Counted from the stretch's first letter, positions 11,237 to 21,976 are shown. The stretch: DNA of 64,000 bases from Pyropia yezoensis (GCA_009829735.1 CM020618.1:27938894-28002893), one strand, 5' to 3'. The notes: generated by a model not told the origin, from the letters alone. Numbers and translations are program-made.

Positions 11237-12591
11237 TCACTGGCGGATGCGGGGGGCCTCGAGGATGGTCGTCCCCGCCTTGTAGGCTTGGCGCTCGTCG
11301 GCAGCGGCTACCTGCGTGTGGACGGGCGCGGGGCAACGGGTCCGGCGCCCCCCCCAAAGAAGCGATGCGCACCCTGTCAGTTCCTGTGCATCAAGAGCAC
11401 ACTGCTCACCGGTGGCGCCCCGCTGCGAGCGGCCCCTGGCGACGGTGACTGTGCAACGGGCAACGAAGAGCAGTCGGCTGCCACGGCAGCAAGCCGTGTG
11501 GCTCCAACCGGCAGTCCCGCCTCGCAGCCGCCTTCTGGTGGTGGTGCCCCCCCGTTGGTCTCTACTGCAGGCATCGCTCGCTCCCCAGCGGGACGTACGT
11601 AATTCCAGCCCACGACACTGCCACAGGCCGCACACGGGACTTCTGCAAGGGCGAAGCGCCCCGTGAGGAGGGCGCGCTCCTGGCTCTCCCCCCGTGCCGT
11701 GTTGACGCTGGAGCCGCTCACGCCCATGGAAAGTAGGGCGAAAGGCCGTCCATAGTCTCCAACTCATTGGGGCCAAACGACACAAAAACGGTAGCCACAA
11801 GGGTCAGTGCACCCCTTTCCTTCTAACGTGAAAGGCGCCTCCACCCCCATTCCCTCTCAACCCCCCCCTCACACTGCCGCCCCTCGCTGCCCCTGCCGCA
11901 ACCATCACCAGTCATGCTCCCGGGAGCATTGGCCGTCCAAGCCGCGTAAGATGCGCGGGGTGTACACACACGTCTCGCGGTACTGGTACGCGCGAACGAG
12001 GGGGCCCACAAAGTTCCGCGCACGTCCCGCCAGGCAGGGTAGCCACCGCGGCAAAGGGGCGCACACACAGGTGCACACGGAGATGGTCGGGCGGAGCGCG
12101 CCGACGCCTGCGACCCACACAGCGACCGCCAGAGGGTGACGCCATCAGCGGCCCAATGGAAAAAAAATAGAAGGGGGGGGGTTGGTCCCACCCCCACCCC
12201 CCACCACGCCAATCCCGCCGGGCCCACACGCTGCTCGACACCCCCCCGCCCCTTACCCCATCGATGGGCGGCCCACACAAGCCCCTCATGGCCAGACGCC
12301 GCGCCGGGCTCCCCACCGCCAACGCACCGACGACAGCAGGTCGGCCGCCTGGGCCAGGTGCGCGCCGCACGACGCGCACGCGACTGGCGACTCTGCCGGT
12401 GGGCGCACCACCCGCAGCGGCGGGGGCGGCGTAATGACGGACGCTGTCGGCGCTGGCGCAGCGGCAGCGGCAGCAGAGGGAGTGGTGGCCGCGTCGGCGG
12501 CGGCCGGGGCGGCGGCGGCACCGGCGCCGCCGCTGTCGGCCATGTTGCGAGCGGTGTCGTCCGCACCGCCGGGACGGCCAGTCTCCGCCAT
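11237..12591 (-). CDS. Yippee-like zinc-binding protein, about four exons
   Basis: A Yippee domain is scattered over small exons. Exon 1 (12591-12328) ends with CASCGAHLAQAADLLSS, the first zinc-binding CxxC. Exon 2 (ending at 11972) encodes NFVGPLVRAYQYRET, matching the family's FxGxxGxAYLF segment. Exon 3 (11707-11599) encodes VNTARGESQERALLTG and PCAACGSVVGWNY, the second CxxC. Exon 4 (11311-11237) encodes ERQAYKAGTTILEAPRIRQ, matching the YKEGxxILE ending. Introns 11971-11708 and 11598-11312 have GT/AG ends and keep phase. With a minimal exon 2 the two CxxC pairs are 52 residues apart, the exact Yippee spacing. The 5' edge of exon 2 is unresolved: the only AG nearby (around 12108) would insert about 33 extra residues. 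The first exon adds about 65 Ala/Pro-rich residues; the ATG at 12591 or at 12543 could be the start. Yippee proteins are small conserved eukaryotic zinc proteins; human YPEL5 is part of the CTLH ubiquitin ligase. Confidence 0.82.
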
Positions 12592-13411
12592 CAGCACGCG
12601 CCCGTCGTCGGGACTGGTACGGGGGGGGTGCACAACGCCCCAGCGGCGGCGATGGTGCCGCTGGAGGGGGCGGCGGCGACCGCACCGGTGGTCAGTACTG
12701 CCTGGTGGGGGCTGCCAAGTGGACGCCACGAGCGTCGCAACGCGCCGCTGCGGGCGCCAGGCCCCAGCGGCCGAGCCGCCGCCATTGTCCTCATCAGCGC
12801 GCGCCGCGCGGGATTCGTGCGCGCTCCCGGGAGCCCCCGACACCCCACGCCCAACGCCTGCCCCCCCCCCTCTCTCTCACTCACTACAAGGATGGATGGA
12901 CAACTGCGCCGGAGCTCACCGGCGGAGGGACCAACCAACTCAGCACGGCCACTGGGTACTATACTGCCGCGCTGGCCGGGCGGTCTACGGCTCGGTGCGG
13001 CGGCTGTGAACGCACGCCAGCGCACCACTGCCGGCCGGATTCATTAGTCCTTTTTCCCGGTCGAATAGACAAGTGTCTAGACTGACCCGCAACTCCCGCT
13101 CGGGGGGCGCGTATGTACATACAGCACACACACCCCACGCGGCCGTTTCCCCCAGCGCGGGGGGGGGGGGGGGGCAGGAACACAAAACAGTGCCATCCCA
13201 AGCCGGCGAGAAATGCAGGAGTGGGTGGCCACGGTGGGGCTCCACCAGCAGAAGACCACCGCAAACGCCCAGGAGCACTCGGGCACCACCCCTTCAACAC
13301 CCCCCCCCCTTCAACCCAGACCTCCCCGCCAACCCTCCCCCCAGCCCCACCCCCTCTTCCTCTTTCACCACACCCACCCCACGAACACCTGTCGGAAACG
13401 ATCCACCCCTC
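12592..13411. other. Intergenic region between Yippee start and Hint-gene stop
   Basis: 820 bases holding the presumed promoter of the Yippee gene and the 3' flank of the Hint-domain gene. Homopolymer C and G runs occur (for example about 13157-13175). Long open frames on both strands overlap Yippee exon 1 and look like composition artefacts. Confidence 0.5.
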
Positions 13412-14770
13412 TCATGCGCTGCCCGCCACCGTCGCCCACGCGGCGGCCACCCACCGCGCCGCCGCGGCCGCAGCGGGGGCCCCTCCGGCCAGCACCCGCC
13501 CCGCGGTCGCCTCACGGACCAGCCCACACGATGCGGCCGCCGAGACGGGCGCGAGAAGCGTCTGTGCCACCCCCACCGGCACGGCGGTGGTGTAGGCCGA
13601 CACGCGGACGCCGTCGACGACCAGGTCGCCCGACGGGGTGTGGGGGTTGTACAGCCCCGAGCCGACGGCCGGTGTCACCGCCACCACCCGCCCCGCGTCG
13701 GTGGCGCCCGTCGCCGTGGCCAGCGGCAGTACGTCGCCCACCGCCACGGACTTTGCGGGCGTCAGCGCCCACCCGCTGGCCGTTGCGGCCGACGCCGTGT
13801 ACACGAGGTGCCCCGTCGTGGCAACGAGCACCCGCCCCGACGCGGTGGTCAGCGCCACATAGTCGCCCGTGGCGGCAGCATCCCGGTGGGAAAAGAGCAC
13901 CACCGGCTCGTAGGCAGACGCCGACACGCGCACGCGGTCGCCCAGCCGGAGGTCAGCCATCGCCACCGCCCCGCGGGCCTCCACATCCACCGTCGCCGAT
14001 GCGGGGAAGCACGCCGACTCGTCCGCCTCGGCGGTCGGCGACGGCGCGGTCGTCGCATCCAGGGGATCGCGCGGGTCGTTGGTATCGCCACCAGTGTCGT
14101 TGCCGGGGGTGCTCCCGCCCGCACCCTCTACTGACGCCGAGTACACACACGACCGGCGGGTGGTGTCGGGGAACTGGACCGACAGGAAGCGGGTGTTCCC
14201 GGGGAGCTCCACCGCGTCTGCCCCCGACCCGACCGTCAGCGACGAGGGGCCGCCGCCAAAAAAGTAGGCCGCCGTATTCACCGGCCACTCCCAGCGGCCA
14301 CACGTCAGCGCCTCAGAGACAATGCCAAACGTGAAGTCGTCATCAGCGGCGCGAAGGACGTCGGCGGTCGGGCCGGTCACCCCGTCCGCAGTCCCAGGGA
14401 GGACCGCCACCTCCCCCCCCGCCGCGCACGAAGCGCCATCCACCACCAACGACGCGGCCGACAGGAACGTCACGCCTTCGTCATCGTCGCCATCGTCTCC
14501 GCCGCCACGGATGCGCACCGTCTGGGGGCACCCGGCCGTGGCGCCATTCGACAGCAACCACGACGCGGCCACCACCGACGCGTCGACGGCTTGCCGCACC
14601 GCCGCGCCCCCTCCCGCAGACGGCAGGGACAGGCCAACCGCTGCGGGGGGGGGGGGGAGGGCGCCCAGCACCGACGCTGCTGCCGTGGTGGCCAGCAGCG
14701 ACGGTACCGCCGCGGCCGCGGCGGCCGCAGCGGCAATGGCGGGCGCTGCCCGCAAACGCCGACGCGTCAT
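13412..14770 (-). CDS. Secreted protein with C-terminal Hint (Hedgehog/intein) autoprocessing domain
   Basis: Single exon of 452 residues from the ATG at 14770. The N-terminus (MTRRRLRAAPAIAAAA and a long Ala-rich hydrophobic run) looks like a signal peptide. Residues of roughly 40-210 form a Cys-containing extracellular-type region with no family I recognise. A Hint domain begins at Cys254 (ACFPASATVDV), continues through MADLRLGDRVRV, has the TxxH motif in TTGHLVYT, and ends with GLYNPHTPSGDLVVDGVRVSAYT. These are the hallmarks of Hog/intein self-splicing folds: the Cys acts as nucleophile and the TxxH His assists the N-S shift. In Hedgehog proteins this cleaves the precursor and can attach a sterol. 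The tail of about 55 residues is Ala-rich and hydrophobic and could correspond to the lipid-binding extension. Hog-type proteins are known from protists and algae. An open frame continues upstream to 16009, but that part is low-complexity Pro/Arg sequence and is not counted. Confidence 0.85.
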   Translation of the reverse strand: MTRRRLRAAPAIAAAAAAAAAVPSLLATTAAASVLGALPPPPAAVGLSLPSAGGGAAVRQAVDASVVAASWLLSNGATAGCPQTVRIRGGGDDGDDDEGVTFLSAASLVVDGASCAAGGEVAVLPGTADGVTGPTADVLRAADDDFTFGIVSEALTCGRWEWPVNTAAYFFGGGPSSLTVGSGADAVELPGNTRFLSVQFPDTTRRSCVYSASVEGAGGSTPGNDTGGDTNDPRDPLDATTAPSPTAEADESACFPASATVDVEARGAVAMADLRLGDRVRVSASAYEPVVLFSHRDAAATGDYVALTTASGRVLVATTGHLVYTASAATASGWALTPAKSVAVGDVLPLATATGATDAGRVVAVTPAVGSGLYNPHTPSGDLVVDGVRVSAYTTAVPVGVAQTLLAPVSAAASCGLVREATAGRVLAGGAPAAAAAARWVAAAWATVAGSA

Positions 14771-15042
14771 GGTCGGTGATGGGCGGGGAAGGGAGGGAAG
14801 AACGCGCGGGAAGGCTTGGGGGAGGGGGACGGCGAGGAGGGGGGTGGTGCGGGGCGGAATAGGCAGGGGGGGAAGGGGGGGCGAAAGGGATGACGGAGGT
14901 GGTGCGGTGGGGGAGGGAAAGGAGGGATGGCGAGGAGGGAATGGTGGATGGGAAGGGGCGGCGGCGGCAATGAGCGTGTGACGGTGCAGGGGCCAACAGC
15001 GGGGCACGCACACAGGGGGTGGCCGAGGGGCGGCGGGCGGCC

Positions 15043-15138
15043 GACGAGGCGGGGGCAGTGGTGGTAGACGGTTCCCACCACAACCCGCCGGACGAGGCGG
15101 GGGCAGTGGTGGTAGACGGTTCCCACCACAACCCGCCG
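15043..15138. repeat. Perfect 48-bp tandem duplication
   Basis: Two identical 48-base units abut, at 15043-15090 and 15091-15138, beginning GACGAGGCGGGGGCAGTGG. Identity of the units implies a recent duplication. It lies upstream of the Hint-domain gene's start. Confidence 0.92.
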
Positions 15139-15409
15139 CGGGAGGAGGACGGGGTGAGGGGGGGCGAGGGGGGGGATGTAGGCGAACCAGCCACACGTCG
15201 AAGGCGGGCGGACGACGCCGCCACGCGGTGGCACCGCCGGCGTCCACGGGTGCGTGCCGCACGCGCCGCGGCAGGGCACGGCCGGTGGGCACCGCCGTCG
15301 CCGCTCGCACGGCGGGGAAGAACACACGCAGCGAACGCAGGGGCCGGGCGAGCGGGTGGTGGGGGGGAGTGGGAGGGTGGGGGGGGTGGGCAGGCGCGGC
15401 CGAGGAAGC

Positions 15410-15480
15410 GGGCGGGCTGGCGGGCGGGCGGGCGGGCGGGCGGGCGGGCGGGCAGGCGGGCGGGCGGGCGGGCGGGCGGG
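15410..15480. repeat. GGGC simple-sequence array
   Basis: Around 70 bases of GGGC/GGCG repeats with one interruption (GGCAGGCGGG). On the plus strand the regular G triplets could form G-quadruplexes. A similar GGGC-rich tract lies at about 34780-34845. Confidence 0.85.
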
Positions 15481-16185
15481 GGCAGAGGCGCAAAACGCGC
15501 CCACGCACGCGGCCGCAGCGTGCACACACCGTGCACCAGAGAACGCCGCCGCGGGGCGCCGGGCAGGCAGCGAGCGGGACTGCTTGGGAGGGTGGGCCAG
15601 TGTGGTGGCGTCGCCGCGGTCGCGTGGCGCCCGGTCCAGGTCGACGGGGCGGGGGCGCCGCGGGTGGGCCAAGGCCGCCGTGCACCAGCTGCACGGACAC
15701 TGCCGCTATGGACACACTCGCAGATATGCCACACCGCCTGTGACAACAGAGAGGGGGTGGGGGGGGGTGGGAGAAGTGGCGACCACGGCAGGGGGCACGC
15801 GGTCGGTGGGGACTGGGGGACGGGAAGTGCACTGTACGCGGTGGAGGGGGGTGGGAGGGGGGGGTGGTGGGGCCCACGGGAACACCTGCGGCCGACGGGG
15901 TGGTGGTGCGAGAGGCGGTGACGGCGGTCGGCCGGCTAGTCTTGGGCGGCCAGCGGGCGACAGCCGCTGGGCTGCTCCCGCTGCCTGTCCGCCGCGCATA
16001 CCTGTACACATTGAAAACTGTTCCCGTGAGCCAACGTCACCTTGGGGTGGCAAAAATCGCTTACACAGGCGACACGCAGAGAGCGAGCCACTGCAGACCC
16101 GATCATCCGATGGACTTTTGCAGTGGCCTGCGTGGGCTCTGCACGGCGACTGGGTCGGTGCCGCGCGCAAGGCCTCCCGCCCCTC

Positions 16186-16245
16186 TCAGAGAACACTCTC
16201 CGAGACAACTCTCAGAGACAACTCTCAGATCTCAGAGACAAGCAG
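16186..16245. repeat. Short degenerate tandem repeat
   Basis: Four or so degenerate copies of a roughly 14-base unit related to CTCTCAGAGACAA, in a non-coding stretch. Confidence 0.7.
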
Positions 16246-17546
16246 GGGTGGCGCTCAAGGCGCTGTCCCATTTGCTCACAGTTCCTACAAACGTTCACCA
16301 ATCGGATGATATATGAGTTGTATGATAAATACATTTCGATTTACGATATCTATACTTGAAAACACAGACGGCGGCCTCGTCGTTGTCTTGGAGGGGGGGG
16401 GTTGCGTCAGGGCAACGGGACCAGAAACGTAGAGCTGGCAACTCTGTGGGCTGTGTATCCTGAACAGCTCGGGGGCTGCCGACACGCGACAGTTGTGGAA
16501 ACCGTGATTCTATGGCTAATAGGCGGCTTGGACTGCCAGACGACGGCCAGTCGGGGCTCAACGCAACGGGCAGCTGCAGCCGGTACGTGCAGGCCTCAAC
16601 ATCTGTCGCCTGGGGGGGTGGCTGGAAGTGGGACAGGGTGTTGTAAGCCAGGGGAGCTCTTGGAGTGTCCTGCCCATCATAGTGAATCGGCGCACACGGC
16701 CCCATCGTCTGCCCGCTGGGGCGGCACGCCCTGCGGGCAGGGGGCGGCGGTGGAGGGCCACCGCCCGACCCCCAGTGGCGTTAGAGCAGTAGGTCGGTGA
16801 GATACCCGTCAGAACAACACTAGGAATGGGGTGTAGAAACAAGAAAGCCGCACGTAAGGTTCCTGCACTGGACGGGATGATCTTCACGGAAGACGGACGG
16901 GCTCGCCCCTCCACCCCCGCAGTGTCTGACCAGACGAAGCCGTCCAGTGGCTACCTATTTCTTGCCAGACACCACCGAGCTGGGCACACTGGCGGCTTGG
17001 CAACTTTTAGGCGGCCCCCCTCCCAGCGCTCCCGAGCATGCGGCACTGGCTTACAGTACCGACATCCGCACTCTCATCATAATTGTTGGCCGAGGTTTTC
17101 TCCCTTGAATCAAAGTACATGGCGTGTGACTTAACTACAGTGATCATCAAAGTATCAACCCCACCCACGTGACGATGCACGACGTCAGACACGACAACGG
17201 CTGACACGCTCGCGGTGGCTCCCACAGGATTCGGGAGGTCGACGTGGCCGCGGTAGCCGGGCAACGAGACAGTGAGGAGGAGTGGGGGGCAGCGGTGTCC
17301 ACTCCCTGCCATACCCCCTCCGGCTCGCCAATGCACGGCGCTCGCGTCGAACTTTCTTAAGTAGGTGCGCTGCCGCACGGATGCCCACCTGCGCCCCACC
17401 AACGGTCTATCACCCAGTCCCGCCCACATCACTCGCTGGTCTTGGCAGGGAGCTCTGCCGGTTTCTCCTTCTCTCTCTCGTCGTCTTGTGCACTCCCACA
17501 CCCTCCCTTCTCCCCTTCTCCCCCCGCCCTGCAGTCCAGCTCACCC

Positions 17547-18563
17547 ATGCTCATTCGTCTGGTTGTAGGTGGGGTCCCTTTTGAGGTGCTGGCTGTGCAG
17601 GGGGCCCCGCGAACCCCCATGTATCCCGCCGACGCTCTCCTCACTCCTACCGTCTACATTGACGCTGTCGCGGGAGTGCGTGCCACCACGAAGAAGCTTG
17701 TAGCAGCGTTTGGAGGTATCGAAGGGCCCACTCGTGGGGAGGCTGCCACTGCCGCGGCGACATCATTGGCAACCGCTGCCATCCTCTCCCGGGGCTCCCG
17801 CCCCACCACCCCCACCGAGGTGACCGAGTCGGTGGCTGCCCATCAGCGGGCCGTTGTGGACATCCTTCGCGCTGAGTACGTCAACCGGTTTCATGCCCCC
17901 ACCCGTGCGGCGCTTGATGTTGCAGCCGCGGCGGCAGAGGTAAACTGGGAGCACCCGCCCCCCCTGGCCGATGCTGCCGCCACCGTGGCGCGGGGGGCGG
18001 CGGGCATGTGGCTCTACCGGGGCCCCGCGGTGGGCACCCTCTCCTACCGATACCGCCCGCCCATCTACCGAGACTGCCCCGGCGCGCCCCGCCCGAACCG
18101 CAGGGGCGGCAAGGCAACGGCAGCAGCAGCGGCATCCGTACTCGTAGAACGTCCCCCTCCGACCGCCGCGCAGCTGCGCACCCACTCCGGCATTCTGTGG
18201 GTGAAGGAGCTGCCCGTCCCCAAGAGGCGGATAGTGGTGACGTCGGAGCTTCAACCCGAGAGGGTGGTGGCAGCCTACCAAGTGGGCGTGGCACCCAACC
18301 GGGTTGGCCAGTTTCCGTACCGATACGGTACGGCGTGGGTCGGGTCATGGGCGGTTCCGGCAGGCAGCGGCCGCAATGGACCCGACGGGTGCCTCCCCAG
18401 GGGCCCGCCGGCCACAGGGACACCTCCGCCAGTGCCCCGCCAAGAGCGCCACCCGCCAGTGCTCCGCCAAGAGCGCCACCCGCCAGTGCCCCGCGTTCGC
18501 ATTAGGGACTGCCGGGTGCACCGCAATCGGCAGCTTGTGAGGGGGTCGTGTGAGGACGGGTAA
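17547..18563 (+). CDS. Hypothetical protein, unrecognised
   Basis: An open frame of 338 residues from the ATG at 17547, which follows a C/T-rich tract resembling other 5' leaders in this window. I do not recognise the family. The first 240 residues look like a folded protein: MLIRLVVGGVPFEVLAV opens with alternating hydrophobics, followed by Ala-rich helices and WVKELPVPKRRIVVTSELQ. The last 60 residues include a 9-residue repeat (QERHPPVLR-like, from a 27-bp DNA repeat) and a basic tail. No signal peptide or membrane segment is seen. The last part may be read beyond the true end if an intron removes it. The frame is open further upstream but without an ATG. Confidence is moderate because GC-rich DNA gives long chance frames. 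Confidence 0.45.
   Translation: MLIRLVVGGVPFEVLAVQGAPRTPMYPADALLTPTVYIDAVAGVRATTKKLVAAFGGIEGPTRGEAATAAATSLATAAILSRGSRPTTPTEVTESVAAHQRAVVDILRAEYVNRFHAPTRAALDVAAAAAEVNWEHPPPLADAAATVARGAAGMWLYRGPAVGTLSYRYRPPIYRDCPGAPRPNRRGGKATAAAAASVLVERPPPTAAQLRTHSGILWVKELPVPKRRIVVTSELQPERVVAAYQVGVAPNRVGQFPYRYGTAWVGSWAVPAGSGRNGPDGCLPRGPPATGTPPPVPRQERHPPVLRQERHPPVPRVRIRDCRVHRNRQLVRGSCEDG
18429..18495. repeat. 27-bp tandem repeat, about 2.5 copies
   Basis: Units start at 18429 and 18456 (CCAGTGCCCCGCCAAGAGCG-like) with one base difference, and a partial third unit follows to 18495. The length is a multiple of three, so within the hypothetical gene it encodes a repeated RQERHPPV-type peptide. Confidence 0.85.
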
Positions 18564-20603
18564 AGGGTGACACGTCTGCCCCCCTGCTGCGTGTCGCCCA
18601 TGCTATCGTCCGTCACGGGGCAAGGTCTCCCCCGTCGCCCTGCGCAGTGGAGTCTTGAGGCCCTTGGAATAGGTCCTTGATGCGGATTGCCTCAAGAGTG
18701 GAAGCGCCTTGCGGTCGGTAGCATTGACGATGGCGGCGGGGCGCCAGTGCCTCTCGAGTGGCAGAGGTGGACCGGCGAATGACGGCCATCATGGATGGCT
18801 CCACACCATGATGGTAGCGGCGGCCACCGCTAGGATATCGGCTGCTCGTGGTGTCACTTGGGGGTGACGTTGGTGGAGCGACCCCCCTTCCAGTCACGGC
18901 CGGCTGTCGCAACCCGTGCGGTGGCAGCCTGCAGAGGTGGAGCGTGCAGCTCCACCGCGGCTGCTGCTGGTCGGCCGCCACTTGCCCCGGTGCGGTCGTG
19001 CGGCCGCCTCGCGATGGCCCCAAAGGATGACCGGCTGTCCGCACACGTCAAGTCTCGTTCGTCTTGTGCCGCGTCCGACGCCACCTCTGCCTGTAGGGGA
19101 CGCCACCCCAACAGCGGAGGCAGCGACAGGGAGAGGATGACTTCCAAGGGCTTTACTGGTGCTACCACGGGGGGAGAGCCGTGACACGGGGGCGGGGGGC
19201 TCTGGGGGTGGTGGTCGCGGTGACCCGCTGCGGCTGCTGCGGCTTTGACACCGCCACCCCCATCACCGCAGCCACCGCCACGACCGCCGCCACCGACGCT
19301 GCTGCCGACGATGATTCGCGAGACTCGCAGGGCTATCCGCCTTGGGCCCTAGTTGATGCAGGCGCTGACGGCGCGACATGGTATGGGAAACTGGCGGCCG
19401 TGGGGGTCGTCCACGAGAATGTAGAAGAGGCAGTACTGAGGCAGAGACGCGAGAAACTGGGAATAATCGATTTGCTCGCGTGTCCCACATCGACGGATCA
19501 AAATTCATCGCGACGGTGGCCCGCCCTACTTCAACGCGGCCGCATGACTCGTCCGCTCCGGGTCGCACATGCTCTCCACAACACGGCAGCTGCGTGCGAA
19601 CGAGCAGCTTCCCACCAGTCGGCGCGCGCGTCGTGGCCGCTTGCGGCTGCCTCGCGCTTGCGTTGTTGTGGGGGCCGCCAGGCGCGCTGTTGAAGAGCAA
19701 ACCCATGACAGGGCTGCTAAAACCGTGCGGCGCCCCCTTTCCATGGGCTCCCGCACGACCTGAGCAGCCCTACACAAGACTGAGCGCCGGCCTGTCCATG
19801 CCGATGCTATGTGCAATACTTTTCCTCCCTTGCTTTCCGTAACGTGGTGAATGCCTGTCCACCATCTGCTGTCCCCGTCGCTCCCATCGTGCCTCCCCAG
19901 AGTGTAGAATACAGAACGAAGCAAAATGGTCATCAGTAAACAGACAGTGGATTTTAGTACAACTGACACAGACTGGGCCCGTTCCCGCTCTCACACGCGT
20001 GCTCGCACCAGCCAGGGAGCGCCAGTCGACATGACGAAGCACCCATTGCCATGCGACACAGCGGCGTCCGGCAGCGCCTCTCACGCGCGCTCATCCCGGG
20101 CCCGAGCGCGGTCCCGGCACAAGGCACGGCAGTGCTGGCAGTATGCCCCAAACGGGGGAGTATGGGCACAAAACACCCACAGCATCTACTTGACAGGGGG
20201 CGACCGCCGTCGACGGGTCAGACGCCGTTCACCTCTTCCTCCTCCCCCTCATCGCCCAAGCTCCTGTGAATGCGCAATTACGGCCGCAGGTCGCATGAAG
20301 AGTCGGTACGCAGTTGCCTCCGGCGCAAGTGGGAAGAACAGACAGAGAAAATAGGCAGGCCTGAACAGCCACCGCAATCTTGGCCGACGAGGGAGGCGGT
20401 AGGTACGGGCAAGCGGCGGGAGGAAGCAGGGCAGGAGCCAAGGTGGTACACTCAACACAACCCCGCCATGGCCGCCTTGTTGAGAGTGGCGATGCCGCTG
20501 CCGCTGCCGCCGCGCCCAGCTGCCACCTCTGCGAAGCAAAGTTGCCCGCGACTAAAGTCCGCATTCGCCTCAAAGCGCTTCCACTTCACCAACAATCAGC
20601 GGT
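18564..20603. other. Gene-poor stretch before Hub1
   Basis: About 2 kb of mixed composition with only short frames in all phases and no recognisable protein, RNA or repeat. The right edge should contain the 3' end of the minus-strand Hub1 transcript. Confidence 0.5.
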
Positions 20604-21239
20604 CTAGTTGTAGTACAGCTCCACCCCCGATCCATCCTTGATTTCATAGTCCCTGTTGCAGAGCAATAAAAAGCAGTAACGACCAGACGCGCACGCAATG
20701 ATGGCAGCAGGCATAAGCATAGCAGGTCAGTAAAAGATACCACCAAGAGCAGGTACCAAACGAGGGATTCGCTAGCCGCACAATGACATGCCCACGACCT
20801 CGCATGCTCCTCTGCACAAGAGGCGACGAAAACGTACGCCAGGGTGATGTGGTCTTTATAGACCGTGTACCACTTTTGCAGGCGGAGCTTCTCAGCGCGC
20901 GTTCCGGTCTGCGCGGCGATGAGCTTCTTCAGGTCCGCGATGGTGTCGTCGGGGTTACACTTGACTCGGATTTTCTTGCCTGGAGCATCGTGAGAGCATG
21001 AAGCGGAGAACAAAGAACACCATCAGACACAAAAAAAACTTGGAAGAACATGCGCCACCGGCTGTAAGAAGAGCTACTCACAGCAAGACGAGAAGGCTGC
21101 TGCATGCAGAAGAAGGGCAGGGCAGCAAAACAAATCAATAAACCAGCCCCCCGCTGAGCAGGGCCGGCACAATCTCAGAACGACGGTGATGGCGCAAACC
21201 CTACGTACCCAGTCGGTCATCACAGACTATCTCAATCAT
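20604..21239 (-). CDS. UBL5: Ubiquitin-like modifier Hub1/UBL5, three exons
   Basis: Three small exons (21239-21209, 20979-20838, 20652-20604) join in phase to a 73-residue protein, the same length as Hub1/UBL5 in yeast, plants and animals. Exon 1 gives [11 protein letters not shown], exon 2 gives [27 protein letters not shown] and [12 protein letters not shown], exon 3 gives [15 protein letters not shown]. Both introns (229 and 185 bp) begin GTACGT and end in CAG. Hub1 ends in a Tyr-Tyr pair plus one residue rather than a free Gly-Gly; it binds partners non-covalently, notably the spliceosomal proteins Snu66 and Prp38, and tunes splice-site choice. Almost every residue matches the family, so the call is firm. 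Its start faces that of the PAPS transporter 737 bp away. Confidence 0.96.
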
Positions 21240-21976
21240 CTTGACAAGACTGCTCACTTGATCGCAGCTCGCAGCGTTCGAGCCCAAGAACCTCAGGAGG
21301 CAATCACGGAGCTCCAAGAAGGACCGCCCCAAGGCCACGTACGTCAGGTCACGCAGCTGTCGCAAGAAAGGGAACGTGCGTTGCGGAGGTAGGGAGACGA
21401 CAGAGCGTGCGCGGTCATGTCGAGCAATCTCTAATCTTCGACAACCTTACGCACGCTAATTGGATGTTCATGTCTCAAAGTCTGTTGATACGTAGGTATG
21501 TACATACATAGTTATGTACAGGGCGACACCTCAAACCAGGGGTAAACCAAGGAGTAGCCCGCCTTTTGGATCTCCCACTCAAGTTCGACGTGTCGTCCTC
21601 AGAGTCTCCTTAGCTGACACCTGCGGTGGCAGTTCGACCGCCGGACAGTCCTAAAAAGTGGCCAACGGCGCAGCTATCAAGTGCTGTAATGGGGGAACCC
21701 CGCACACTGTGAACCTGTGGCGCTGCGGGTGGGCCGTGCGGAACCCCGCGCCTGCACACGTCCTGCACAGCGGCTGCACTGTTGTCTGATCAGGCAGGTC
21801 GTCTCCCTCTCGCACTCGAAGACGTTGGCGATTGCCTCGCTCAGACGGCTGTGACCGGCTGCGTGGTTCTTTCCTTCCCCACCTTACTCTTTACTGCCGA
21901 CCGCCATCGCTGCCTGTCCTCGTCCGGCGCACGCGCCGCCGTGTGACAGCCGCGTCCCAAGTCCCGGAGGTCGAGC
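21240..21976. promoter_or_regulatory. Shared upstream region of Hub1 and PAPS transporter
   Basis: 737 bases between two divergent start codons. An AT-richer segment at about 21420-21530 includes TATGTACATA (palindromic, 21498-21507) and ATGTACAG. C/T-rich sequence precedes the transporter start. No open frame here is convincing. Confidence 0.45.

Larger units (their letters stand above)
14771..17546. other. Gene-poor, repeat-bearing stretch
   Basis: No gene is supported over about 2.8 kb. The first part (to about 15.9 kb) is strongly G-rich on the plus strand, with a perfect 48-bp duplication, a GGGC array and many G runs; it includes the promoter of the Hint-domain gene. From about 16.0 kb composition becomes more balanced, with a small TCTCAGAGACAA-type repeat (about 16186-16245). 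A C/T-rich tract at 17455-17545 probably forms the leader of the next gene. Confidence 0.55.

Noticed and set aside
14771-16009. Upstream extension of the Hint-gene frame
   Set aside because: The frame stays open to 16009, but the added part is Pro/Arg/Ala low-complexity sequence over G-run and GGGC-array DNA, and the ATG at 14770 gives a proper signal peptide.
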